A stretch of 64,000 bases of DNA from Prevotella sp. Rep29 (GCF_019551475.1 NZ_CP047159.1:186001-250000); one strand, 5' to 3'. Positions 27,448 through 36,242 are shown, numbered from the stretch's first letter. The notes: generated by a model from the letters alone, not told the origin. Numbers and translations are program-made.

Positions 27448-27954
27448 ATGAAGAAATCGTTGCTATTGTTATTTATTTGTGTATCTTGTTCTCATACAAT
27501 CATAGAAAAAAAAGATGTAATAAAAACACAAAATGGAGTTTTTATCCAAGCTTATTATAGCGAAAAATCTTGTATTAATAATACATCTAGTTATTGTTTT
27601 GTTGTAAAAAACTCATCAAATATTCCAATGTATATTTTTTCAACGGTTTTAGAGAATCCGATAATGTTTTATTCTAAAAAAAACCATTCTATCAAAAAGA
27701 ATGAAATCATATTTTATTCACATTATTATAATTATATGGAAGATGTGATACATAGTGGAATCAAAAAATATAATTTTATAAAAGTGTTACCTAATGATAA
27801 TTTAAGGATTAACATTGATGAGAGTTTTGTAAATCAATCTAAAAAGAAAAAAATGAAATTAATATATTATTATTTTTATGGAGATATTAATGGAAATCTT
27901 TTAAATACTTGTGAATTATCCCTTCAAAAGGGAGTACAAACAGTCGAAATTTGA
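27448..27954 (+). CDS. Lipoprotein, candidate immunity protein for the RHS tip
   Basis: A 168-residue protein with a short lipoprotein-type leader (MKKSLLLLFICVSC, Cys at position 14). No family is recognised. It starts 2 bases after the RHS stop codon and is as A/T-rich as the toxin tip; both points suggest it was acquired together with the tip. A periplasm-facing lipid anchor would suit neutralising an incoming toxin. The immunity role is inferred only from position and composition. Confidence 0.6.
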   Translation: MKKSLLLLFICVSCSHTIIEKKDVIKTQNGVFIQAYYSEKSCINNTSSYCFVVKNSSNIPMYIFSTVLENPIMFYSKKNHSIKKNEIIFYSHYYNYMEDVIHSGIKKYNFIKVLPNDNLRINIDESFVNQSKKKKMKLIYYYFYGDINGNLLNTCELSLQKGVQTVEI

Positions 27955-27980
27955 GAATAAAGGACTGATCCTATTTCATT

Positions 27981-28103
27981 GAATACGACGGAAACGGCAA
28001 CCTGACGAAAGATTTGGACGCTGGGATTTTGAGGATTGAATATAATTCGCTAAATTTTCCTCAATTAATTATGAGACATCACGAGGAGGTGACTATGTAT
28101 TAA
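27981..28103 (+). pseudogene. Displaced fragment of the RHS repeat region
   Basis: Bases 27981-28064 match 25937-26020 inside the RHS gene at about 87% (73 of 84 by eye), in the same reading phase (EYDGNGNL...DLDAGILRIEYNSLN). The homology then stops and the frame ends at TAA 28101-28103. There is no start or signal sequence. It is what remains of a second RHS copy or of an orphan tip cassette. Confidence 0.8.
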
Positions 28104-28139
28104 CAACAACTATCAATGATAAACAATAGAACAGAAAAC

Positions 28140-28364
28140 ATGAAAAAGGCACTTATCTTGTTGCTCTTGACGCTGCTGACCATCGGTTCGTCGAGAGCAC
28201 AAAGCGTCCGTCAGGACGACAGCTATCGCATGGGTAAGCTGAAAAACGGACTTACCTACTACATCCGCCACAATGCGAAGGAACCTGGATTGGCAGAGTT
28301 TTATATTGCGCAGCGTGTGGGAAGTATTCTCCGTTCGTCTGGATATGCTATCCAGACGCATTAG
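28140..28364 (+). pseudogene. Truncated N-terminus of an M16 family peptidase
   Basis: From ATG 28140 the translation is a signal peptide (MKKALILLLLTLLTIGSSRAQ) followed by YRMGKLKNGLTYYIRHNAKEPG and EFYIAQRVGSIL, the well-conserved opening of large secreted M16 (PqqL-like) peptidases. Normally an acidic loop and the HxxEH zinc motif follow within about 20 residues. Here the similarity stops at about 28333, and ten unrelated residues (RSSGYAIQTH) precede a stop. A perfect 10-base hairpin (28336-28358) sits exactly at the break. It is a remnant without an active site. Confidence 0.75.
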
Positions 28365-28510
28365 ATACAAGAATTTGCAATGCGCCAACGACCCTTGGTT
28401 CCGCCCGAACATGGCGACTATAGCAAACAATTTGTGCTTGCAGTTTGACTCTATAGATAAAATTTTGCATAACGAAAAAAGATTTTTATTCACTTTATCG
28501 AAAAAATCCT

Positions 28511-28518
28511 TACCTTTG
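28511..28518 (+). promoter_or_regulatory. Candidate -7 box upstream of the S46 peptidase
   Basis: TACCTTTG fits TAnnTTTG, but no TTTG lies at the right distance. It would give a leader of about 145 bases before ATG 28666. The stretch 28365-28665 holds no gene that I can see. Confidence 0.4.
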
Positions 28519-28665
28519 TAACCGATATCATTGGAAGGAACTTTTGTAAAAAATGCCAGGAATGGTTTAATGTCCAGATGTAGGCTTTTTCTGGTCAACC
28601 CAAATGATAATTCCAATACGCATAAGAAGAGAAGAAAGAAACAAACAATAATTAAAAATAGTGCT

Positions 28666-30786
28666 ATGAAAAAAACATTATTATCACTTTTCGCCCTTTT
28701 GGTGGCGACGGTCAGCACAAAGGCTGACGAAGGTATGTGGACGCTCTACAATCTGCCACAGGCAGTTTATGAGCAGATGAAGGCAGAGGGGTTCTCCCTG
28801 ACTTACAACGATTTGTATTATGGCGACCATGCCGTGAAGAATGCCGTAGTGAACTTCTCTGGCTATTGCTCCGGCGTGGTGGTGTCGCCTAACGGACTGG
28901 TGTTTACCAACCACCATTGCGGTTTCGAAGCCATCCGCTCGCACTCGACCGTGGAGCACGACTACATGCTCAACGGGTTTTATGCGAAGTCGTATGAAGA
29001 GGAGTTGCCCAATGAGAACATGTTCGTGTCGTTTATGATTGACCAGCAGGACATCACGGCACGGATGAAAAAACTCGGAATCGATGAAGTGTCGCTCGAA
29101 AAACAGGCTATCTTGATTGATTCAATCCAAAAAGTGCTGAACGACTCCATCAAGCGCATCGACAAGACGCTGCACGTGGAGGTGGACCCATTCTACGAGG
29201 GTAACAGCTATTATGCTACCACTTATCAGAAATTCAACGACCTGCGACTGGTGTTTACCATTCCGAAGTCGATGGGTAAGTTCGGTGGTGAGACCGACAA
29301 CTGGATGTGGCCGCGCCAGACATGCGACTTCTCCGTGTTCCGCATCTATGCCGACCCGAAGACCAACGGACCGGCAGACTACAGTGAGAACAACGTGCCT
29401 TACCGTCCGAAGCACTGGGCTCCCATCTCGATGGAGGGCTACAAGGAGGGCGATTTCTCAATGACACTGGGCTATCCGGGCAGCACCAATCGCTATCTCT
29501 CCAGCTATGGCATTCGCGAAATGCGTGATGCGGACAATGCTCCGAGGGCTCAGGTGCGCGGCATCAAGCAGGAAATCATGATACGCCACATGCGTGCCGA
29601 CGAGGCAGTGCGCATCAAGTACGACTCGAAATATGCACAGAGTTCCAACTATTGGAAAAATGCACTCGGAATGAACAAATGTATCGATTCCATCGGCATT
29701 ATTCAGCAGAAAGAGGACTACGAGCGGAGAATACAGGCTTGGATGGACAAGACCGGACACTTCAAAGGACAACTCGACTTCGACCAGATGAAACGCGACT
29801 ACGAAAAGAGCTTCATCCCCAGCCAGACGTTCACCTATCTCTGGGAATCATTCGGACGAACCAACGAATTCTGCACCCGCGCATTCAGAGTGAACTACGG
29901 AATGCCGCTCGAGGGACCGGAAAATAATCCCAAAAAGCAGTATTTCGTGTTCAAAGACAATTCAGAGGAATGGGACGAGGCGCTTGATAAGGAAGTGTTT
30001 GCCGCCCTGCTGAAGAATTACAAGGAGCAGGTGGACACCAAATATCTGCCCGATTTCTACAAAGAGATTCAGACCAAGTTCAACAACAATTACACGGCAT
30101 ACGTGGACTATCTCTACAAGAAATCGTTCCTCATGAAGTCTGGAAAGAAAATCTATCCTAACAAAAAGTCTTTCAAGAAAGACCCGGGTGTGCAGTTCGG
30201 CATGCAACTCATTGAGGCTGTATTCGGATTGCGCGAGGAGATTAAGGATGCTGCCGACGCCATTGAAAAGCAGGAAAAACTGCTCTGTGCTGCCAAGTTG
30301 CGCATGGAGGCTGACCTGCCTCACTATTCCGATGCCAACTTCACCATGCGTCTTTCTTACGGACAGGTGGGCGGCTTCGAGCTCGGCGGCAAGCCGTCAG
30401 GATTCTACACCACGGCAGAAAGCATTGTGGAAAAGATGAAAAAAGCCGATGAAAACGTGGAATATTTCGCAGAGCCCATCATGCACGAACTGCTTTCTGC
30501 GAAAGATTTTGGACAATACACTGACCCGCGCAGCGGTAAGATGCAACTTTGCTTCCTGACCAACAACGACATCACGGGAGGAAACTCCGGCTCACCGATG
30601 TTCGACGGTAAGGGACGGCTTATCGGACTGGCGTTCGACGGCAACTGGGACAGCCTCTCGAGCGACATCAACTTCGACAGCCGCCTGGCGCGCTGTATCG
30701 GTGTCGATATCCGTTTCGTCATCTTCATGATGGACCGTTGGGGACAGGCTGACCGCCTGCTCCGGGAGATGGGATTGAAAAAATAA
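28666..30786 (+). CDS. S46 family dipeptidyl-peptidase, DPP7-like
   Basis: A 706-residue periplasmic serine exopeptidase that removes dipeptides from the N-termini of peptides. Signal peptide MKKTLLSLFALLVATVSTKA. The catalytic triad is visible: His in TNHHCG (83/84), D211 in ETDNWMWPR and S641 in GGNSGSP. In this family the residue after FD (here FDGNW, G659) separates DPP7 (Gly, hydrophobic P1) from DPP11 (Arg, acidic P1), so DPP7-type specificity is predicted. ATG 28666 is chosen because it opens the signal peptide. Such enzymes support growth on peptides in Prevotella and Porphyromonas. Confidence 0.95.
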   Translation: MKKTLLSLFALLVATVSTKADEGMWTLYNLPQAVYEQMKAEGFSLTYNDLYYGDHAVKNAVVNFSGYCSGVVVSPNGLVFTNHHCGFEAIRSHSTVEHDYMLNGFYAKSYEEELPNENMFVSFMIDQQDITARMKKLGIDEVSLEKQAILIDSIQKVLNDSIKRIDKTLHVEVDPFYEGNSYYATTYQKFNDLRLVFTIPKSMGKFGGETDNWMWPRQTCDFSVFRIYADPKTNGPADYSENNVPYRPKHWAPISMEGYKEGDFSMTLGYPGSTNRYLSSYGIREMRDADNAPRAQVRGIKQEIMIRHMRADEAVRIKYDSKYAQSSNYWKNALGMNKCIDSIGIIQQKEDYERRIQAWMDKTGHFKGQLDFDQMKRDYEKSFIPSQTFTYLWESFGRTNEFCTRAFRVNYGMPLEGPENNPKKQYFVFKDNSEEWDEALDKEVFAALLKNYKEQVDTKYLPDFYKEIQTKFNNNYTAYVDYLYKKSFLMKSGKKIYPNKKSFKKDPGVQFGMQLIEAVFGLREEIKDAADAIEKQEKLLCAAKLRMEADLPHYSDANFTMRLSYGQVGGFELGGKPSGFYTTAESIVEKMKKADENVEYFAEPIMHELLSAKDFGQYTDPRSGKMQLCFLTNNDITGGNSGSPMFDGKGRLIGLAFDGNWDSLSSDINFDSRLARCIGVDIRFVIFMMDRWGQADRLLREMGLKK

Positions 30787-30798
30787 TGTGAAAGAAAT

Positions 30799-30839
30799 GT
30801 AAATCGCTGACTGTACACAATATACAGCCAGCGATTTAC
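30799..30839 (+). terminator. Hairpin after the S46 peptidase gene
   Basis: GTAAATCGCTG 30799-30809 pairs with CAGCGATTTAC 30829-30839, and the loop contains a further CTGTA/TACAG pair. The following bases are A/T-rich but not a clean T run, so termination strength is uncertain. Confidence 0.6.
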
Positions 30840-30874
30840 GTTAAAAGTAAAAAGTTTAAACAAGAAATGTTGAG

Positions 30875-32905
30875 ATGAAAAAGTTACTGACTCCCCTGCT
30901 GTTACTCTGTGTGCTTGCGGTGCAGGCGCAGTTCGCACAACCAGTGCGTTTCACCTCCGACCTGAAAATGCTGTCGGACGGGGAAGCGGAAATTGTCTTC
31001 ACGGGTAAGATTGATGCCGGATGGCACGTGTATTCAACCAATCTTGGGCAGGACGGACCGATTGCCGCCACGTTCAACAGCGTGAAGATGGATGGTGCCG
31101 AGCCTGTCGGAAAACTGCAGGCGCGGGGCAAGGAGCAATCGAAGTTCGACCAGATGTTCGGCATGAACGTGCGCTATTTTGAGAATCAAGTGACGTTCGC
31201 GCAGAAAATCAAGTTCACCAAACCTGAGTACAACATAGATTGTTTCTTGGAGTACGGGGCGTGTAACGACGAAACTTGTCTGCCGCCTTCGGAGGTTGCC
31301 ATGAAGAAATCGGGAAAGTCGCCCGTTGTGAAGGAGCCTGAGAAGAAGGACGAGGCAGCGAAAGATGAAGCCGCAGAAGACGAGGCGGCAGAAGATGGTG
31401 CTGATATGGCGGCAGAGGCAAAGGACTCGCTGGCGACTGACAGTGCCGCATTGATGGCACTCACCGATGCCGACAAGGCGGGTTGGTGGACACCCGTTAC
31501 GGGCGAATTGTCCAAATACCAGCAACCGGTCGGTTCGTCATCGTTACTCTACATATTCCTTGCCGGACTGTTGGGCGGATTCCTCGCCCTGCTGACGCCC
31601 TGTGTGTGGCCCATCATTCCCATGACGGTCAGCTTCTTCCTCAAGCGTAACAAAAACAGGAAGAAAGCCATACGCGAGGCTGTGACCTATGGGCTTTCCA
31701 TCATTGTCATCTATGTGTTGCTCGGCATCATCGTCACGCTGCTCTTCGGACCGAGTGCGCTGAACGCCATGTCAACCAATGCCGTCTTCAATATCTTCTT
31801 CTGCCTGTTGCTGGTGGTTTTTGCCGCCTCTTTCTTCGGAGCGTTCGAGCTGACGTTGCCCGCCTCCTGGAGCAACAAAATCGACCAGAAATCGGAGAAT
31901 ACGACAGGTCTGCTGAGCATCTTCCTGATGGCATTCACGCTCGCATTGGTGTCGTTCTCTTGCACGGGTCCCATCATCGGGTTCCTGCTCGTGGCGGTTT
32001 CTACGCAAGGAAATATCATCGGACCGCTTGTGGGAATGCTCGGATTCGCCATTGCGCTCGCCATCCCGTTCACCCTGTTTGCCGTTTTCCCCACACTGTT
32101 GAAGTCGGCACCGAAGTCGGGCAGTTGGATGAATACGGTCAAGGTGGTGCTCGGCTTCATCGAGTTGGCGTTTGCATTGAAGTTCCTTTCCGTTGCCGAC
32201 CTTGCCTACGGATGGCACATTCTCGACCGCGAGGTGTTCCTCGCACTCTGGATTGTTATCTTCGGACTGCTCGGCATCTATCTGCTCGGATGGCTCAAAT
32301 TCCCGCACGACGCACCGGAGAATCGCACGAACGTGCCACAGTTCTTCCTTGCGCTCCTGTCCCTGGCGTTCACGGTGTATATGATACCCGGCTTGTGGGG
32401 CGCACCACTCAAAGGCATCAGTGCTTTCGCACCGCCGATGAATACGCAGGACTTCAACTTGCAGGAGACTGCCGTCGAGGCGAAATTCACCGACTACGAC
32501 CTCGGTATGGCGGAGGCACGGCGACAAGGGAAACCCGTTATCATCGACTTTACGGGCTTCGGTTGCGTCAACTGCCGGAAGATGGAAGGGGCAGTGTGGA
32601 CCGACCCGACGGTAGCGAAGATGCTCAACGACGATTTCATCCTCATTTCTCTGTATGTGGATGACAAAACCCCGTTGCCCGAACCGATTGAGGTGATTGA
32701 AAACGGACAGCCGGCGACCTTGCGTACCATCGGCAAGAAGTGGAGCTATCTGCAGGCAATGAAGTTCGGTGCCAACACGCAGCCCTTCTACGTGATGCTC
32801 GACAACGACGGAAAACCGCTTGCCGGCAGCCGTTCCTATGATGAGGATATTCAGGAATACATCAAGTTTCTGCAAACGGGTCTTGACAATTATCGGAAGC
32901 GTTGA
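30875..32905 (+). CDS. dsbD: Thiol:disulfide interchange protein (DsbD-like)
   Basis: A 676-residue inner-membrane protein that carries electrons from cytoplasmic thioredoxin to periplasmic targets. In order: signal peptide (MKKLLTPLLLLCVLAVQAQ), an N-terminal periplasmic domain (about 22-150) with YGACNDETCLPP, an Ala/Glu/Asp-rich linker, about eight helices of the CcdA-like domain with LTPCVWPIIP and SFSCTGPIIG, and a C-terminal thioredoxin fold with GFGCVNC (C564, C567). All three cysteine pairs needed for relay are present. The linker is an imperfect repeat of EDEAA units, an oddity of this copy. Single gene. Confidence 0.95.
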   Translation: MKKLLTPLLLLCVLAVQAQFAQPVRFTSDLKMLSDGEAEIVFTGKIDAGWHVYSTNLGQDGPIAATFNSVKMDGAEPVGKLQARGKEQSKFDQMFGMNVRYFENQVTFAQKIKFTKPEYNIDCFLEYGACNDETCLPPSEVAMKKSGKSPVVKEPEKKDEAAKDEAAEDEAAEDGADMAAEAKDSLATDSAALMALTDADKAGWWTPVTGELSKYQQPVGSSSLLYIFLAGLLGGFLALLTPCVWPIIPMTVSFFLKRNKNRKKAIREAVTYGLSIIVIYVLLGIIVTLLFGPSALNAMSTNAVFNIFFCLLLVVFAASFFGAFELTLPASWSNKIDQKSENTTGLLSIFLMAFTLALVSFSCTGPIIGFLLVAVSTQGNIIGPLVGMLGFAIALAIPFTLFAVFPTLLKSAPKSGSWMNTVKVVLGFIELAFALKFLSVADLAYGWHILDREVFLALWIVIFGLLGIYLLGWLKFPHDAPENRTNVPQFFLALLSLAFTVYMIPGLWGAPLKGISAFAPPMNTQDFNLQETAVEAKFTDYDLGMAEARRQGKPVIIDFTGFGCVNCRKMEGAVWTDPTVAKMLNDDFILISLYVDDKTPLPEPIEVIENGQPATLRTIGKKWSYLQAMKFGANTQPFYVMLDNDGKPLAGSRSYDEDIQEYIKFLQTGLDNYRKR

Positions 32906-32948
32906 TGCGTCACGCAAATTCGATGAAAAAAGACTACAAAACACGCCT

Positions 32949-33167
32949 GTATAAACATACAGAAAAGGGTGTATAAATATGCAGTTGAACTTTCGCTTTC
33001 CAAAAGTTCCCCTTTTGCACTCCGAAAGGGGAACTTTTAGCGTCTAAAAGTGCCACTTTCGCAAGCCAAAAGTTCCCCTTTTGGAAGCCTCTTCTTAACA
33101 CACTGAAATTCAGAAGGTTGCAAACTTCGCGTTAACGGCTCTGCTTATGCATAAATATACAGAAGCG
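32949..33167. repeat. Dispersed intergenic repeat, copy 2, with expanded palindrome array
   Basis: Same element as 12256-12402, opening with CTGTATAAACATACAG, itself a palindrome. Here the single palindrome is replaced by four 17-base units with 5-base spacers: CAAAAGTTCCCCTTTTG 33001-33017, CGAAAGGGGAACTTTTA 33023-33039, TAAAAGTGCCACTTTCG 33045-33061 and CAAAAGTTCCCCTTTTG 33067-33083. The period is 22 bases. It occupies most of the 355-base gap before the C1B peptidase. Confidence 0.75.
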
Positions 33168-33219
33168 GCGGTGCCGAAGATTTCGTTCCAACAAGTTTCA
33201 TTATCTCGAAAATTTTATA

Positions 33220-33227
33220 TAAATTTG
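33220..33227 (+). promoter_or_regulatory. -7 box of the C1B peptidase gene
   Basis: TAAATTTG, 33 bases before ATG 33261. The -33 box is not clear. Confidence 0.4.
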
Positions 33228-33260
33228 CATGCACATAAACATATAAAAGAAGAAGGAGTA

Positions 33261-34430
33261 ATGAAAAAACAAGCATTTCTAATCTTGTTCTCCGCATTCA
33301 TCTGGAGCGGATGGGCACAAATAAAAACTGGGAACCAGCCGGTTTTCACGATTGTGAAGGAGAATCCCATTACGTCAATCAAGAACCAGAATCGTAGCGG
33401 TACGTGCTGGTCGTATGCTTCGCTGGCGTTTTTCGAGAGTGAGATTCTGCGGAAAAGCGGCAAGACGTATGACTTGAGCGAGATGTTTGTGGCAAACAAA
33501 GACTACATGGACTGTGCTGAGAACTATGTGCGGCTGCACAGCTACAGCCGTTTCTCGCAAGGCGGTTCTACCTTCGATGCGCTGGAGGTGATACAGCGGC
33601 ACGGCATCTGCCCGGAGAGTGTGATGCCGGCATCGGCAAGTGGCGCATTGGTGGGTGACTCGCTCGCCAACTTCAACGAGTTTTTCAGCATACTCGAGCC
33701 CTTCATGGAGGCGGTGGCTAAAAACAAGGCAAAGGGGAAATCGACGCAGTGGCGGCAGGCTTTCCAAAGCACAGTCGATGCCTACTTGGGTAAATGTCCC
33801 AAAACATTCACCTATGAGGGCGTCAGCTATACGCCGCAGTCGTTTGCCCGTTCGCTCGGGTTGGATTGGAGCGAATATACGAGCATCACGAGCTACACCC
33901 ATCATCCGTTCTATACGTGGTTTAACATCGAGGCACCCTACAAGTGGCGGTACGCCTTGAGTTACAATGTGCCGATGAACGAGATGATGGAAATTATCGA
34001 CCATGCCGTGATGTCGGGCTACACGGTAGCATGGGGTGGCGATGTGAGCGAGGACGGCTTCACACGTACGGGACTGGCACTGTCGATTGACGATGGGAAG
34101 ATGCAGGACTTGGAAGGCAGCGATGCGGCACGATGGCTGAAGCTGTCGAAAGCGGAAAAGACGAGTGTCTTGAAGCTGCTGGGTGTGAACGCACCGGAAG
34201 TGAAAGCCACGCAGGAGCGTAGGCAGGAGCGGTTCGACAACTGGGGACAGACCTACGACCACGTGATGCTGATATTCGGCATTGCCAAAGACCAGACAGG
34301 ACGTGAATACTATATGGTGAAGAACTCTTGGGGACGAACCGGCGACTATGACGGCATCTGGTATATGTCGAAAGACTATATCGCTGACAATACGACGTAT
34401 ATATTCTTGAACAAGAAAGCACTGAAATAA
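33261..34430 (+). CDS. C1B family cysteine aminopeptidase (bleomycin hydrolase/PepC-like), secreted
   Basis: A 389-residue papain-fold peptidase. ATG 33261 opens a signal peptide (MKKQAFLILFSAFIWSGWAQ), so unlike cytoplasmic PepC it is probably periplasmic. Catalytic residues are in place: C49 in RSGTCWSYAS, H334 in TYDHVM and N355 in KNSWG. The family trims peptides from the N-terminus. A signal-peptide form is common in Bacteroidetes. The CDF exporter gene follows after 9 bases, so the two may be co-transcribed. Confidence 0.92.
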   Translation: MKKQAFLILFSAFIWSGWAQIKTGNQPVFTIVKENPITSIKNQNRSGTCWSYASLAFFESEILRKSGKTYDLSEMFVANKDYMDCAENYVRLHSYSRFSQGGSTFDALEVIQRHGICPESVMPASASGALVGDSLANFNEFFSILEPFMEAVAKNKAKGKSTQWRQAFQSTVDAYLGKCPKTFTYEGVSYTPQSFARSLGLDWSEYTSITSYTHHPFYTWFNIEAPYKWRYALSYNVPMNEMMEIIDHAVMSGYTVAWGGDVSEDGFTRTGLALSIDDGKMQDLEGSDAARWLKLSKAEKTSVLKLLGVNAPEVKATQERRQERFDNWGQTYDHVMLIFGIAKDQTGREYYMVKNSWGRTGDYDGIWYMSKDYIADNTTYIFLNKKALK

Positions 34431-34439
34431 GGTTAATCA

Positions 34440-35342
34440 ATGGAACATCATCATCACCACCATCACCACCATGTTGAGGTGGGAGAGCATACCACCCGGT
34501 TGTTCGTGTTCTGCATCCTGCTCAACCTGCTGTTTGTGGGCGTGGAGGCAGGTGTGGGACTGTGGCAACATTCGCTGAGTCTTCTTTCCGATGCGGGGCA
34601 TAATCTGAGCGACGTGTTTTCACTCGTGCTGGTGCTGGTAGCCATACGGTTGGCGAAGGTGAAGAGCAACCGCCACTTCACCTATGGTTATAAGAAATCG
34701 ACGGTGCTTATCTCCTTGCTGAATGCCATCATCCTGTTGGTAGCGGTCGGAGCGATTATCATCGAGAGCATTCACAAGTTCGCGGAGCCGGCAGAAGTGA
34801 ATGGAGCGGCGGTGTCGTGGACGGCAGGCACAGGAATCATCATCAACGGGCTGACGGCGCTGCTGCTCATGCGCAGTCAGAAGTCAGACCTGAACGTGCG
34901 CGGTGCATTCCTCCACATGGTTGCAGACACACTCGTTTCGGTGGGCGTGGTCATTTCGGGAATCATCATTTCTGTGACAGGCTGGAATATCATCGACCCT
35001 ATCGTCAGCATCATCATCGCCATCGTCATCCTGTTCTCTACATGGAACCTGCTTGCCGACAGTCTGCGCCTGTCACTTGACGGACTGCCGGAAGGCATAA
35101 ATCTCGATGAAATCGGCGAAAAATTGCGATCGGACAGTCACGTGACTGATGTCCATCATGTGCATGTGTGGGCTATCAGCACGACCGAAAATGCGCTGAC
35201 GGCACACATTGTCATCGACGATATCGGATGTATGGAGGAGGTGAAAGAGCGGTTGAAAAACCTGTTGGAGGAAGAGCATATTGCGCATTCCACGCTCGAG
35301 TTTGAAACCCGGGAGAGCCATTGTCATGCGCATGACTGTTAG
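34440..35342 (+). CDS. CDF family divalent cation exporter (Zn/Co/Cd) with native poly-His N-terminus
   Basis: A 300-residue cation diffusion facilitator with six transmembrane helices and a cytoplasmic C-terminal dimerisation domain (VTDVHHVHVWAISTTENALTAHIVI). The metal sites are SLLSDAGHNLSD in helix 2 and HMVADTLVS in helix 5. The protein begins MEHHHHHHHHHVEVGEH, nine consecutive histidines, and ends ESHCHAHDC; both ends could bind Zn2+ before export. The translation start is unambiguous because the His run follows directly. It exports metal ions using the proton gradient. Confidence 0.94.
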   Translation: MEHHHHHHHHHVEVGEHTTRLFVFCILLNLLFVGVEAGVGLWQHSLSLLSDAGHNLSDVFSLVLVLVAIRLAKVKSNRHFTYGYKKSTVLISLLNAIILLVAVGAIIIESIHKFAEPAEVNGAAVSWTAGTGIIINGLTALLLMRSQKSDLNVRGAFLHMVADTLVSVGVVISGIIISVTGWNIIDPIVSIIIAIVILFSTWNLLADSLRLSLDGLPEGINLDEIGEKLRSDSHVTDVHHVHVWAISTTENALTAHIVIDDIGCMEEVKERLKNLLEEEHIAHSTLEFETRESHCHAHDC

Positions 35343-35377
35343 GAGAGACGAACACCTTATTATATAATAAAGAGAAC

Positions 35378-36241
35378 GTGAAGTACAGACATCTCATATT
35401 TCTTTTACTAATATCCTTCCCCATGAGCATGTCGTCGCAAAATCCGTCCTCGTCGCAAAGACCGAAAATAGGATTGGTGCTCGGCGGCGGCGGTGCCAAA
35501 GGGGCGGCAGAGATTGGCGTGCTGAAGGTGCTCGAAGCGGAAGGCATCGCGGTGGACTATATCGTCGGGACGAGCATCGGTTCAATCCTTGGCGGACTTT
35601 ACTCGATAGGCTATCGGGCAGACGACCTTGAGCGCTTGTTCTGTTCCCAGTCGTGGATAGAACTTTTTACAGACGAGACTTTCAAAGGTGGCAGCATCGA
35701 GCAGTTGTTAGACAGCGTGGTGACCGTCGATGACGTGGTGTCGTTCGACAGTCTGCCGATTCCGTTCCGTTGCGTGACGGTCGATGTGAAGGAGATGGAG
35801 ACCTTTGTCATCGACCGCGGGTCGCTCTCGCTTGCCATGCGGGCATCGATGGCTATCCCCGGACTGTTCAAGGCAGTGAAGTGGGAGGGGAGGACGCTGG
35901 TGGATGGCGGGCTGCTCAACAATCTGCCGGTGGATGTGGCGCGGCAAATGGGTGCCGACATCATCATTGCAGTCGATTTGCAGCAGAACAAACACGAGAC
36001 GCGCGACTTCTCCCTGAAGGAAGAATTTGGCATCGGCGGTATCTTGGACTGGCTCATCTCCCGTCCCGACTGGAAAATCTATAATGAGAACCGCGCCGAT
36101 GCAGAGATTTATATCAATCCGGAACTGGACTATGATATGCTCGATTTCAACGAAAAAGAGATTGTGGAGATGATAGCTATCGGGAAGGCTGCGGCAGAAG
36201 AGCAGCTGGACAAGATAAGAATGCTGAAAAACGCTGATTGA
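35378..36241 (+). CDS. Patatin-like phospholipase
   Basis: A 287-residue serine hydrolase. The oxyanion loop is GGGGAKG (36-42), the nucleophile elbow GTSIG has S66 and the dyad partner is D176 in DGG. The first 20 residues (MKYRHLIFLLLISFPMSMSS) look like a signal peptide, so the enzyme may act on membrane lipids in the periplasm. The start codon is GTG 35378; the next ATG would cut into the signal peptide. No POTRA or barrel domain is fused, so it is not a PlpD-type autotransporter. The following gene starts 1 base after the stop codon. Confidence 0.9.
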   Translation: MKYRHLIFLLLISFPMSMSSQNPSSSQRPKIGLVLGGGGAKGAAEIGVLKVLEAEGIAVDYIVGTSIGSILGGLYSIGYRADDLERLFCSQSWIELFTDETFKGGSIEQLLDSVVTVDDVVSFDSLPIPFRCVTVDVKEMETFVIDRGSLSLAMRASMAIPGLFKAVKWEGRTLVDGGLLNNLPVDVARQMGADIIIAVDLQQNKHETRDFSLKEEFGIGGILDWLISRPDWKIYNENRADAEIYINPELDYDMLDFNEKEIVEMIAIGKAAAEEQLDKIRMLKNAD

Positions 36242-36242
36242 G

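Noticed and set aside
31772..32944. Minus-strand open frame of 390 codons opposite dsbD
   Set aside because: Antisense of transmembrane helices; no start context or family similarity.
33001..33083. Array with regular spacing considered as CRISPR
   Set aside because: Spacers are only 5 bases, units are palindromic and differ, and no cas gene is present. The TCA-spaced arrays fail for the same reasons.
34440..34475. His-run as an expression-vector tag
   Set aside because: The surrounding sequence is continuous with native genes on both sides and has no vector features; His-rich termini are usual in CDF exporters.
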